In this document: in pieces, positions 38,640 to 50,749 of the stretch
Position numbering within the stretch: position 1 is the stretch's first letter
Layout of the letters: each line of letters begins with the position of its first letter
NCBI GenBank assembly: GCA_029207755.1
Contig: JARCOQ010000005.1
Location: forward strand, 55,765,563 to 55,829,562
Direction of reading: 5' to 3'
Length of the DNA stretch: 64,000 bases
DNA from: Chamaea fasciata
Lineage: Eukaryota; Chordata; Aves; Passeriformes; Sylviidae
The notes under the pieces: model-generated
What the model was told of the DNA's origin: nothing
Seen by the model: only the letters and a program-made list of their open reading frames with translations
The model's database searches: none
Made by a program: the position numbers and the translations under genes

Positions 38640-39056
38640 TACCTTTTACAAAGTCAACTCAGTCCTAGACAAAATATAAACATAAGATAGCATTACTAAC
38701 ATTGCTAGACAGAATAGATAGGCTGTATGAGTAGGCCTTGTGTAAGAAATGATGACCGTTGTCCCACAACTGTGTTAGACGAGGATAGGTGTAAAAAGAC
38801 AGTAATAGCATCGTCTTTGGAGCTGATTGGATGATTTATGAATATAGTGCTTTGCATCAGGGTTGCTTCTGCTTGGGACATGGAGACTCTATGCTAGAAG
38901 GCTTTTGCTTGATGGCACAGACTGTAACACTCCACCTTTGTGAGACTGATGTAGCCATGTAATAAACTACTTTACGCTGTAATAGATGCAGTGTATAAAT
39001 TTGCGCATAAAATATTGTATGTAGTAAAGTTATACATTGTCACTAAAATTTGGATT
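38640..39056 (+). mobile_element. LTR-like segment 1 of a three-part cluster
   Basis: Contains U3-like sequence and a poly(A) signal AATAAA at 38961-38966 in 'catgtaataaactac'. Both ends are uncertain. It is followed closely by a different LTR. Confidence 0.42.
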
Positions 39057-39107
39057 CTCTGAAGCAACTCGAGGGCATCTCCAGAATTCTAAAGTTCATT
39101 GTTCAGC

Positions 39108-39569
39108 TGTGAAAACACAAAATTTGCAACAGAAACGATGAGGCTAGTCTGGAGATGGCCCATTCATCAAGGGTGGACCACACTTCACGGCTACTCAAGA
39201 TCTGATATCAGTCTTGGTGGAGGGTCCGCAAGATGATTGAATCAGCGCCCCAAAGAGAAGATCTGGGAGGATTTTTGGGACATCTTTTCATACCACCAAG
39301 AAATCCTTTCAAAAGCCACTTGGAAATAAAGAAATGCATGAATATTCAGACTTTTCAATGGACATTGCCTCTGGGCAGAAAAACTCTATAAAAACCATAC
39401 ACCAAGACCTGGCATTTGTGGGCAAGATTGGAAGGCACCCTTGTTGCTGTTCCGCTGTCCACCCAGCATTCAATTGATGTCCTGATTTATTGTGGCATTT
39501 CAAAAATTGATCTTGGAAATTGCTAAATAAATTATTTGATTTTGGATTGCCTCTTGATCATTTATAACA
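39108..39569 (+). mobile_element. LTR-like segment 2 of the cluster
   Basis: Starts TGTGAAAACAC at 39108. It has a good TATA box TATAAAAA at 39387-39394 and a poly(A) signal AATAAA at 39526-39531, and ends near 'catttataaca' at 39569. The spacing of about 140 bp from TATA box to poly(A) signal and about 40 bp to the end is right for an LTR. No matching target duplication was found. Confidence 0.55.
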
Positions 39570-39797
39570 ACACCAAGCAGCAGCCTCTCTTGTTCCTCAG
39601 CTGGCCTGTCAAACTTGACACTCAATGGATTATCCAATGCAGGCTAGTTCTGGCGGGAACTTGTGGTCCAGACACTCTGTTGTAAGGAACTTGGGCCCTC
39701 TTTATCTTACTCTTTATGCTTTATATCCTGATCGAGCAGACCTATAGACAAAATGGTAACAGTTTAACATGCCCTGGATTTTCCATCCATCAGCAGC
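39570..39797. other. Short spacer between LTR-like segments
   Basis: No coding sequence. Could be internal retroviral remnant or host DNA. Confidence 0.4.
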
Positions 39798-40415
39798 TGT
39801 ACGCTGGAGAATGCAGCTAACATAGAAACAAGTACATTTTGAAACATTAATTTTGAAGAATTAAAGATTTTAGTTAAACCAGATATTGCTGAAGTAAGAC
39901 AGATAGACTTCCCTTTTGATAAGCAGAAGCCGGATTTAAGGAACTGATAAATCATGAGGCCTGTCAGCTTATGTTTGTGTATTCTGACTAATCAATAGGC
40001 TTCAAGAAGGACAATGAATTCATAAATCAAATACTCCTGGGAAAACAGGATTCAGTTGTCACGCAACACTAAAAGGTGAAAAAGTCAAAGCGAAGAAGAC
40101 TCACTTACTTCATCATTTTGAGACCCTGCCCCATAAAAAAGACCACCGACCCATTTCAAAGAACAAACCACGCATGCTTAATAGCTTTTGGCTAATTACC
40201 ATACGAAGCGGGGAATGGGATGTACTAAAGTCATGAATATACATTTGTGTTTTGGGTATTCAATACTTCTGTACATAAAAAGACCCTGTGATCTTCTGTA
40301 GGGGCGCGTGTGTTTGGGAGCTATCCCGCACGCTGCCCGGCGTCGTAATTAAACATACACTTTCTAACTTTGAACTGTTAGAGAGTCTTTTGTCCGTCAT
40401 AGTTGGATAACGGCA
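39798..40415 (+). mobile_element. LTR-like segment 3 of the cluster
   Basis: The right half is a convincing LTR: TATA-like CATAAAAAG near 40274, a CpG-bearing R region ('ggggcgcgtgtg', 'gctgcccggcgtcg'), a poly(A) signal ATTAAA at 40348-40353, and a U5 with 'actgttagagagtctttt' ending near 'ggataacggca' at 40415. The left end at TGTACG (39798) is tentative. This wording is familiar from songbird retroviral LTRs, but I cannot name the family with confidence. Confidence 0.65.
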
Positions 40416-42347
40416 TTAGGGTGATATTCATATTTTTTAATAATTCAATTTAAAGAAAATTTCATAAATGAATTGTGGATGATAATTTTTTCCATGTTAC
40501 ATAAGAAAGTAGATCTCAGTGACCATGCATTTCACTTTGACCTGTCCAACTTATTTTTACAGTAGCATGTCAGGCACTAAAAGCACTTTAGTGATCTGTC
40601 ACCTTTGGTAAGCATTACAGATTGTGATGAACAGGCTGCTACAAGTACCCAAACAAGTAAATTATCTTTAGACATGTCTAAAAATCCACCCATTCTCTCT
40701 GTCTTGGTCCCACTTACAAAGCTGCTGACTCCCAGATTATACCCCATGCTGAATATGGAGACATTGTTCCAACTGCTCAGGAAGTAACCCAGAAATGCCA
40801 CCAAGCTCCCCCCCCTCTGTTTAACATGATAAAGAATTCCCCTTGATGCCCTCCATAGTTATGTGCAAGAACAGAAGATGCAGATCACGTGCACACATTG
40901 CTGGATAGCTGGAGATTTTAAGTAGCACTATTTTTCCCTGTAGACAAGCTCAAGTGTAAAAGCAGATAACTGACATTTTTCAGGGGGTCAGCCCTGCAGT
41001 GCCAGAGCAGATCTGAATTTGAGAGGTGCAGGGAGACCATAAAATGAACAGGAGAGCTGCTTTAAAGTTGCAGAATCTTTGTTTTGGGAGACTTGCACAC
41101 TACACTGACAAATGCCCAACTTCCCTGCCTTTGGCCTCATGTCCAGCAACATTATCAAGAACAAACTGGTGTTGAAAACTCTGCTTTAGGCTGAGGGAAG
41201 AAGAGAAGCCAAACTGGTTATCAGAGGACTGCTGGAAACTATTTTATGCTAGGGAGAATGATAAACCACATTAATATAGTCCAACTTTTTAAAAGAACAA
41301 TTTAATTGAAAATGCATTCCCTTAGGGGAAAAAAACGGTCAAAATGGGATTTACTTGACCAGACATTGTGGTGGCTGTTATGGTGATTAGGAAGTCTGAG
41401 ATCAACAGTGGCAGTAACATATATTGACATTAAACCCTTTAATCAAAGAAACAAACACATCATTAACAAGAAATAATACAGAGTGATGGATAGTTATTAG
41501 AGTTAGAAAGAATGGAGATCCAAATCACAGGACAAAGTGGGAACTGTGCATGCCATAAGAAATATTTTGCATTTTGGATGACTGTGGTTTCATGCTATTG
41601 GTAAGATATGGGAAATGAATTACACCAGATTTTATTTTATGAATGTTTTATGTAGAAGACTGTGGAAGGCATGTGAGCCTCTGAAAGCCTCAAACCAATG
41701 TATTATACCTTCAGAAAATCCATTACTTGTGCCATTTTGTGGAACACAAATATTCTTAAGTGTCCCTGAAAGATATTCAGTCCAAGTGTGGTGGAAGTAA
41801 ATAGGTCTAAGATGAAGCTAAACTCAGGGACTTACCACTGGAATTGGAATATAAACCTCCTCATCAGCCAGTGTAATAATTTACCCAGCCTTGAGCAGTG
41901 GGAACATTTCTGCACCTCTTTGTGTTAACAGAGGCAAGAGCATAAGCACTGTTTACTTGCTGCAGGACAAATGGTTCTGACCACTCCACCACCAAAGCTA
42001 AACCCTCTCTGCATGCATGAGTTGAGGCTGTAACTTGACTATTATTTCCTTTTCAGGGCACACTCAGCAATTTCCAGCATGCTCGTTGCCCCTGCACACA
42101 CTGTTCCTCAGCAGCACCAGTGCTCTTCTCCCAGCTCATGCCCTACACTGGGCAAAATTCCCAAACAGACAAGGGACAGGTAGAGCAACAGGGCTGCTTC
42201 TGCTGCTGCTGCCACTGAAGTCAGTGCCAGCCAGGCCATGCCTGGGCTCTGGTCACACGTGTTTTGATAGCTCAGCAATGTTCTATCAGTACCAGAAAGA
42301 CTATGTAGATAATGTGAGAAATTCAAGCAATTATTTTCCTTACTTAC

Positions 42348-42348
<1 letters not shown>
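40416..42348. other. Unique intergenic DNA
   Basis: No gene. The 148-codon plus frame at 42035-42481 runs through the poly(A) tract and is opposed by an 80-codon frame on the other strand; not coding. Confidence 0.5.

Positions 42349-42378
<30 letters not shown>
42349..42378. repeat. A(30) tract
   Basis: Uninterrupted run of about 30 A. No poly(A) signal or retrocopy could be recognised upstream. Confidence 0.85.
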
Positions 42379-42381
<3 letters not shown>

Positions 42382-44671
42382 CACAACCAAAAATACAAAA
42401 GGATCTTTACTTCTTATGGAAAAAGTTTCATATACATCGGGATCCTTTGGCTTAAGAAACCAAACCATTTGTTACACATGAGTATGGTAAACACTGGATG
42501 TAAGAATCAGAGACTTGGAGAGATTTTGCTCTGCTTTTTCCCTACTTAAGCAGTCACATAAAGATAAATTTCTATTGAACAAAAACTTAGTGACCTTTAA
42601 TGTGAATTGCCCTAGGGCTCTTAAGCCTTGGAGGAGATACCAGAAGTTAGATTGGAAAATAGCCTTCAGCTGGGAGGTCTGCCTCTTGCCAAGCCTATGA
42701 TGAACCACAAAGGAGGGGGGGAAACACATGCCTTGAAACATCAGAGTTCATATGCAATCACACTCTGTCACTGTTAGCAGCTACATTTTCTGCACAGGCC
42801 TTGAGTTTCTGCAGTGAACTCATCCTACACCAGTTTTTGGGTGTGCTTCTCTCTCCCCCACCATGAGAGCACCCCATCAGCCCTTGGGACGCCCCATTCC
42901 TTCACATTATCAACAAGATCTACAGCACACATAGTTTCAAGGGTCACTAAATACACACAAGGCTGACATACACAAAAAATTCATCTCCAGTTCATAGGAC
43001 AGCTGATAAACATGCACCCTGTGTGGCTTGAAAATGCTCAGACACAACGGCCCCACAAGACTTGGGGGCACACTGTGAAGCAGACTTACAGCTTTTGTCA
43101 GGAGGCTTCTTTCACCAGATCTCCATAGAGCTGATTGATTTTCCCCCACAGAAAGCTTTCCTCTCTCTCACAAACCCACCAAAAGAAAATCATGCAAAAA
43201 GAGGCATTTCAATTCACCAGGTGGGCCTTGAGGCAGAGATTTTCATCTCCAGCAAGTACCACATCCATCAGGATACAGCAACTTCACTCCAAAGCTGGCT
43301 CTGCCCTGGAACCCTGAACAAGCCCAGGTTTGCAGAAGATTATGTGGACACATCTCAAGCCTGCAAAACCATCTACCTAAGCATTGCACCTTCAGTCAAG
43401 GAAGTTGAGTAGGCTACAAAGGTTTGCTTGGTCCTGCCAAGAGCCTCTGGCAACCTCTCCTTTATTTTGTGGCTGCCTTCTATTAAAAAAGGTGACTGTT
43501 TCACGGCTTTTTTTGTTTACTTTTTTGGTTGGTTTTTTTTGTTTGGTTTTTATTGTCAAGTGCAAACAGGAATGCTTCACATGAAAGACTATTTATGCTC
43601 ATGTGGCTTGTGACTGTCTTGAGATCAAAGACTCCCAATTACAGGCACACAATAACATTTTCCAGCTTAATGAGAAGCAAAATAACATCTTGAATTCGAG
43701 TTAAATGACTATATTTTTTGAAACTAAAGATAACCATAGAACATAGTTTTGAAGTCTGCAATTTTAGGACTGCAAAAGATCAAATAAGGTTTATTCAAAA
43801 TGAATTGAACTCCTCAATTTAAGGTCTTTCAGATGGTACAGATCTAACCTATTTAATGTCCATCACAAGTGGATGAAAACTTTCATGTCAGCAAAGGAGG
43901 CAGCAAATAATAGCAAAACACACAAGTTATGATAAACAAGAATGAACGTAAAACAACCTGGGTTGAAAGCTAGAATAAACAATATTGCCTTAAATTTTTC
44001 AGTGTAAGGTATAAAAATAGTTACTGACCTGCATCCAGGTCATAGCAACTTCATCATCTTCCTGGAGGAAACCAGGTTGGGAATCAGCCTCATCACCAGA
44101 AAGATACAGGCCCAGCTTCCTCACAGCAGGGATTAAGCAGGAGAAGGTCACATCCCACCATCCAGGGCTTCACTGACAAGCAGAGACCTACAGTGCTGAC
44201 CATAGGGGACTGGTAATGGGATACACTGATGGTCTACAGCACAGCAAAGAGTGAGCCAGGAGCTACCTCGGAGGGGAGCAGGAGACTCAGAAACCCCACA
44301 GAAACTCAGGAAATGAGCAGCAGCTCCAGGGTGAACTAAACAGACCCTAGGCCATGGTGTGGTTGAAGGATCCAGGTGAGGCTGGCCGATGGGCTCATTA
44401 GGCCCATTAATGCTCATTAGGTATTTTCACAGGTGGTCCTTGAGGCTGTGAAAGACCCCAAGCACAGTACAGTTTACAACGCATGAGAAACTACAGAAGT
44501 AACCATGTGTGAGATGGTTAAGGGACATAAGGCTCTGGACCTGTGAATTTCTGGAACCTTCCCGGGTGTCTCTGCTTACACTTAAACCCACATGGCAAAA
44601 TGAGGTCAAAAAGTCTGAATACCGAATAGGACAACTCTCAAGAAAGCTTGGAATGAAGCAGATCAAAGACC
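42379..44671. other. Unique intergenic DNA
   Basis: No gene. Includes a T/G-only tract at about 43505-43553, the opposite-strand form of the A/C tracts elsewhere. Open frames of up to 116 codons (43062-43412 +) are unrecognised. Confidence 0.5.
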
Positions 44672-44700
44672 ATACATATATACATACATATATATATATA
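44672..44700. repeat. TA/CATA microsatellite
   Basis: Tandem ATAC/TATA units ending in (TA)5. Confidence 0.85.
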
Positions 44701-46048
44701 CCTATGTACTTTTTGTGTTTGTTGCAATGTCTCTTTTCTTCACACACGCTGTATTTTCAAGCACTATTACCAAAAGTTTTCTCAGCTATTTCCCTTCTCC
44801 TGACATGGCAACAGTTTTTGAAGAATGGTAGTTCCAAACATCACTCTCGGCCTCAGTTATTCTATTTGAAACCATTTTGGTACTTAGCTCACAGCTCTTT
44901 CAAGTATCCAATTTTCAAATGATGAATGCTTAGAAAAACTAATGACTACTTAGATTGCTTGGATTTTAGGCATGCAGAAGCAGTACGGCATTTAAAGGTG
45001 GTAGGAAAGGATACTTAACTGTTGTCAATTAAAAAGTTATGGAGCTTGTTCCCTTGACTCAGAACATTCAAATCCCATGGGCCCTAATACAACCACACCT
45101 CAAAGTTCAGCAAATACAGTTCTGACTAATTTGGTTACCCATAAGAAGAACTTAGATCAAATTACTGACTGACCTATTTTTTGCCTGAACACAACAATAT
45201 ATACAATGGCTGTACAGTTTAACACGTACATTCATAGTAATTTCCCCGAGGAGTCTGCAGCTCAGAAGCAAATAATTACATTATGCAACATTTCCAAAAC
45301 ACGCTCTGCTCATTCATGATTAACCACACAACTCTGTGCATGTGCCTAAAATTCTGTTCTCCAAACTTTGCTCCTTCATGGGAGCCACCTCTCTCGCATC
45401 AGCACCCTTCGCCCGCAGCGAGGTGAGAGGAATCTGAGTCACGAGAGGAATTTTGGTCAGGAGCTGGTTTCAGTGCCCTCCTTTTCACCTTGGACTTCCA
45501 CAATCTCTGAGCTTACAGCTGTAAGAGGACAATCCCAAATAAGAAGTCAATTAAGATGGAAGCAGAAGCTGTAGAGTCCCACAAAACTGTGGCCCTGAAA
45601 CCTGTGTTTAACTTAATCCAGGGCACCTTCCCACTGACAATCTTCTCATGCACAGCTGCTGTTGCATCATGACAGCAAATTATTCCTGTTCATCAACACC
45701 AGCAAGAAACCTCTTTTGTTTAATCTTTAAGCGTGACCTTTAAAGAGTCATAGTAAGACACACAACCTTGACAGCCAGTGAGAGTTGGATGCCTACAGAA
45801 TTGGAAAGCCCTTGGGTTGCTCACAGCACTGTTAGATCCTCAGATTTGTTACATATTTTACTTCTGTACTTGCATCCTCCAGGTTTTCAGTGAGGCATGC
45901 AGAGCTGGATTTCTCTCTATAGATCTCAGATTTGCTGAGACTCTGTTTTCGACTCGCACCTTATTCTGCAAACAAACCACAAATCGCCTTTTTTTTTTTT
46001 TCTTTCAAATAATCCAGAATAATAAATTGGCAGAGTGAGTTCCTCTGG
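44701..46048. other. Unique intergenic DNA
   Basis: No gene. A small CpG-bearing patch at 45395-45450. T(13)-type run near 45989. Confidence 0.5.
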
Positions 46049-46111
46049 CATCTACTAGTGTTTCCTAGTAGATGTTTCCTAGTTTCCTATTAGCTTCCTG
46101 AGAAGCTAATA
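46049..46111. repeat. Two adjacent perfect hairpins
   Basis: Stem 1: CATCTACTAG (46049-46058), 6-base loop, CTAGTAGATG (46065-46074). Stem 2: TATTAGCTTC (46088-46097), loop CTGA, GAAGCTAATA (46102-46111). Copies of 'tttccta' at 46061, 46075 and 46083 link them. There is no T-run that would suggest a terminator role. Confidence 0.85.
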
Positions 46112-48262
46112 AACTTCAAAACTACCAAGGTTAATTAAAAGTTACCTGGAAAACCCCTGATATTAGAGGCACAAGTTGCTGTTACGCACAAGTACACAAA
46201 CCGGAGATAAAAAATGAACATTAAAGAAGATTTCAGGTGGGGAACACTGAAGCTGTCAAACACCATCTGGCTTAGGTCACTCCAGGTCTTGAGCAGGCAG
46301 GAAGTGAGAATGTCCATGTGATCCCAGGCTTTTTGGGCAGGGAGCAGTCTATTTTCCTGGCAGGAAATATCAGAAAACTCAGTGGCATTTTTGAGACGCC
46401 ACTAGGTGTGCCAGCAGAGCAACACACACAGAGCAAGGACAGAGAACTTAAATGTCCTGGGAGGAATGCCTGGTCTGAGGAGGAATTCCAGCAAGACTTG
46501 CAGCTGGGAGGAAGGAGGGAACAGAAGTGGGGCCACAGCTGTGGCACAGATCTCTGGGTCTGGAAGGCCATGCTGGAATGGACACATGGCTGCAGTTACA
46601 TCGATGACTGCAGCAAGTGACTCCAAGCTGGTGCCTGGAGCTGCCATGCTGAGCAGGGCTTAACACCTGTGATGGAGCCAGAGTGTGCAAGAACCACTGG
46701 ATTTTCAACGCTTTACAATGTTAAGTGCAGAGGGATTTGAGAGATGAGGCTATAACAGAGACCTGACTGCTTTTAATAGACTGGCTTCTCACAAATTTTA
46801 GGAAATCCACCCTAGGTCCCCACTACTATCACAAGTTTTGGCTTGACCTTTGCTGCATACAGGTGCCACAGCTTGGCACAAATTATTCCCATTGCACAAA
46901 CACGATCTCACAGGATGTTCTCAAATCTTTAAAGAGCCTGAGAACAAAATCAAAAGGAAAGTATTGAGAGTAACCAGTGTTATGGGAGGCAAATAAATAA
47001 CAAAATCAAGTAGAAAAGCAGCCTTGCCAAGGGAATTCATACTCTGTTCTCATATTTGTTTTAAAGCTTTTAGAGGTGAAGGTAAACATTGGAATGTGTG
47101 AGTCCTGCACACAGGAATCCATCTGTGTGGGGCTCACAGGAGAACCTTGGGATAAGGAAACTGCATTCCCAGGGGATGATATGTACGTGGGTTAATGAGC
47201 TCTGCAATGAGGAAGGCAAATATTTCAGTTCTTGCCTGGTCTTCCAGCAGTGTTAGACTGAAGTTTGCAGACTCGTGTTATCCCATGTGCTGTATAAATG
47301 GAATGGCTACATTTCTGGAGACTGCTGCTTGGAATAGCAATTTTGTGAAAATTCATCAAGCAAGTTGGAAGCTTTCACTTCAGAGCACTGAAACGAGGGC
47401 GCTGGCGGGACTACTTAGTCAACACATATGGCGCTGTGCTATGATTTCCATTTCAGAGTGTACTAGCACTTATTCTCTGTTTTTCTCACAGCTGCTCACT
47501 CCCAGTGTTAGCACTCCCAGAATAGCCTGCTGGGCGTATAAATAGGGTTCTCCCTCTGCTGCACATGGCAGTGCTGCAGACTGTACTGCTCTCCACTCAA
47601 TTATAAGGTGCTGTTAATGCCATTAAAATAGTTCTGTGTCTTCCTGTCCCCAAGAGGCAGAGACACCGCAGGTTCCTGAGTTTGCTCATTCTCAGGGCTT
47701 AGGCAAAGAGTTGCATCCTAATTTAATCATCAGGGAAAGCAGTATGAAAGGGCAAAAAAAAAAAAATCTTCCTAATTGAAAGACCTTACTAACTCCAAGT
47801 ATCTAACACATCATTCCCTTGAGGTTCAAAATGAGCACTGATTAAAGCAGCTTCACCTGTAAAGTAGAGATATTGTCTTCAAAGAAACACTGGGCTTTGG
47901 GAAGCACAGTTCTCCAAAGTCAACCTGGTGCTACATCACCACCAGACCCTGACTCTACAGACCCGTTTTGGGCAGTGTCACATTTCCCAGCCAAGAGGGA
48001 TGCTCAGCCCTGATGCTGCATCAAGTCTCTCTCCAGTTTCTGCAGCCAAGTCCTGGTGCCTCCCAGTTACTTCATAGTTCTGAAGTGTTGCACAGCCTCC
48101 CATGTCATTCAGCTGGGTTCCTGGCTCTGATCTGCTGAGACACTGCAAAGACCAGCAATTGCTTCACTCCTCGTGAGGACAACAGAGAAGTGCAGTGAGA
48201 GTGGCTAAAAGTAACAGTGAGCTGAAGAGGCAAGATTTCTGGAGAATACAAGTGCAAGACAT
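46112..48262. other. Intergenic DNA; no supported gene
   Basis: Open frames at 46272-46708 occur in five overlapping combinations on both strands, which argues against any being real. The plus frame of 116 codons at 47195-47545 is unrecognised. Confidence 0.5.
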
Positions 48263-48296
48263 TTTTATCATTATTGTTATTATTATCATTATCATC
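48263..48296. repeat. ATT/ATC trinucleotide microsatellite
   Basis: Imperfect tandem of 'tta', 'att' and 'atc' units; a related short stretch follows at 48318-48334. Confidence 0.75.
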
Positions 48297-49019
48297 CATG
48301 TTCTAATGCTGTACACATCACCATCATCCTTATTATTCGCATTCTAAGAGTGAGCACATAAAAGAGGTACCAAGAAATACTGAGGCTTCTGCTTTCACTA
48401 GTTGACATTTAATTTCTGCTTTCAGTATGTCTCTGGAAGAAGTTTGAAAAGTGCGGTTGCTTTCAAAGTGATTTTCCTTTTTACATTTGGCAGATTCCTT
48501 GCCATGATGAACAAAGATGAAACAAAAAAAAAAACAACCCAAAAAAACCCCAAAACCTGACAATCAATTTAAAATAGCTACTTGCACTGTCAGCTAAACT
48601 CAAGATTGGACTTTTTTAAAACTAAAACAATCCAAGCCAAGGTATTTTAACGGTCAAGAAATCCTATAATTTTACACAATAAAGATGCTGTCCAGAAATG
48701 ATGGGAAAAATGAGAGTCATGTTTCCAACCATTTGGTTAAATTAATAATAACACACAAATGCTCCCTCTGTTGGTTGATTTTCAAAAGGTATTCCAAATA
48801 CCACAGCAGCATCCAGTAAGAGAGTGTATTTACTTTGGGAGGAAAAAAGCAAAACCAAACCAAACCCAAACAAAACTCCATATCCAAAATTGAGGCACAC
48901 AAGAATAATATGTTTAAATTATTGGCAATCTGTAAAACAAAATTAATTAAATTTTAACAGCCATTAAGCCAAAATATTTGGATCCAGAACTAAATAATAT
49001 ACACACACCAGAATTCCTA
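48297..49019. other. AT-rich DNA with A/C tracts
   Basis: A/C-only runs at about 48521-48557 and 48840-48879. No gene. Confidence 0.55.
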
Positions 49020-49560
49020 AAATTTAATTTTGGAAGGTTTGCCAGCTAATTGTTTCTGGACTAGGAAAAGTGCTCTCTTGCAATGGAAATAATACCACTC
49101 TCACTCTGTTTTCTTGTGGAGCGAAAAGGCACTACTGTGTATCATTAAGAAAACAGTTCTGTATTAGCATTGACAACAATATCACTAAGGAGGAATTTGG
49201 GAGTTCTGTTTATGCACATTAAATTTCCAACAAGCAGTTCTTCAGGAGCTCAAGTGGTTTTGTGCAGTGAGGAGCTTTCCTGAGCCTAACAATTTCCATC
49301 AAGGAAAAAAATTCTGTTTCCATGGAAACATCCGAGGTGGACCAAGCATGGATTAATCAAAATACAATGATGCCTTTTCTGCAAGGTACTAAGAAAAAAA
49401 ATCCAGTTTTGAGTGAGCACCGCTGCTCTTTCCTTCCATTCACACTAGAAAGCATGGGAAATTCTCCCCAAATGTCTATGTGACACACAGTTTAATTAGC
49501 ACAATAAAATGTTAGGTTTTCTTACATTTATAATTAGCATGTCATTCTGAGCTAGAGCCA
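49020..49560. promoter_or_regulatory. Candidate conserved enhancer with RFX-type site
   Basis: Contains a perfect 16-bp palindrome TGTTTCCATGGAAACA at 49315-49330, which fits the established RFX-family X-box (GTTNCCATGGNAAC). About 20 bp downstream is 'ggattaatca', a homeodomain-type site, and 'tttaattagc' and 'ataattagc' follow further on. No open frame, no repeat, and a texture of many intact AT-rich binding-site-like words. That it acts as an enhancer is inference. Confidence 0.35.
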
Positions 49561-49580
49561 AGGATATATTAACATGAAAA

Positions 49581-49594
49581 AGAGAGAGAGAGAG
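49581..49594. repeat. (AG)7 microsatellite
   Basis: Seven AG units in AT-rich DNA. Confidence 0.85.
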
Positions 49595-50749
49595 TGAAAT
49601 AAATAATTTAAAATTACATTTACATTCCTTTTTATTTGCTACTGGTTATATCAAGTGGCTCTTCTTATGTTTAAAAAATTTTAGTTGCTTTTTCTGTATT
49701 CTTAGTACTGAAGGCTCATTTCTTGGTACTGAAGGCTCTTTCTGATATTCAAAATCCAAGCTATGGGTTAGGAATCCTTTTTCTTATTGTTGAAATGAGT
49801 ATGCATGATATTATATCATTCTCAGCTACCATCATAGAATTTTCTGACAACAGAATTTAGCTGCAAGTTCTGCCATTGCCCAAGGATGAACAAAAGACTA
49901 CATAAAGCCAGCCTGCCTTCATCTATCTTCTCAACAAAGCAAAAAGAAACACGGCTCCATTTTTAACAGGGCACTTCCATTGAAGTGCTTCCTTTGTCTG
50001 TTCTTTCTGTTAATAAAATAGACACCGTTTTCTTATGATAGCTGAAGTTATTTTCTAATTACTCTATTATCAGAAGATACAAAAAATACTCTGTAGGTGT
50101 AAGAGCGGCACACAATAATTCCAATACAACAAATGTCAAATAATTGTAAGCCCTCCATTTGTACGCAACAACATGATACTAATGCCTGAGACAAAAATTC
50201 ATTTCCACTTCTAATTCTACCTCAAAATGAGGCTTCGCTATGAAAAATTGCCAGCAATTGCATTGGCAGGGTTCCACTTTTGTGTTTTTCAAAGGTTTGG
50301 TAGCAAACTCATGCACAGATTTTGCTCCTCTTTATTTTATTACTTTTCAGCAGGGATCTGAGAATCAAGCTGGGTTTTCCATCTCCAGCATCACTATTAG
50401 TAATAAAGGCTATGTTGGCCAAATTATGATCACAATAATCTGTGTGTAGTCCCTCTGTTATTAAGAGATTGGCTCAGACGTTACTGGTGAAGAAGCCCCT
50501 GACTGGAAAGTGGCACATGTGGACACCTTGGTGCATGAGGAGGATGAGCCCTACAGGCTCCCACAGGTTTAACTGAAGTAGAAAGCAGCAAATGTTTCGT
50601 TTCTGTCATTCAGGCAGGCAGATATGACTCTGAATCCTCAACAGCTTGGTTCCTGCAGCCACACACGGCAGCAGCATGCCCTGAGAAACAGGTGACAGTC
50701 AGAGAGTTATTCCTTATATTGGAGCGTAGTTCATAACACTGTCTGGGCA
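49595..50749. other. AT-rich unique intergenic DNA
   Basis: No gene or recognised repeat. Confidence 0.5.

Noticed and set aside
42349..42378. A(30) as the tail of a processed pseudogene
   Set aside because: No poly(A) signal at the right distance, no recognised coding remnant upstream and no target duplication.
47536..47545. TATAAATA promoter-like word
   Set aside because: A perfect TATA-type match, but no initiator, CpG context, transcript model or LTR structure around it; such words occur by chance in AT-rich DNA.
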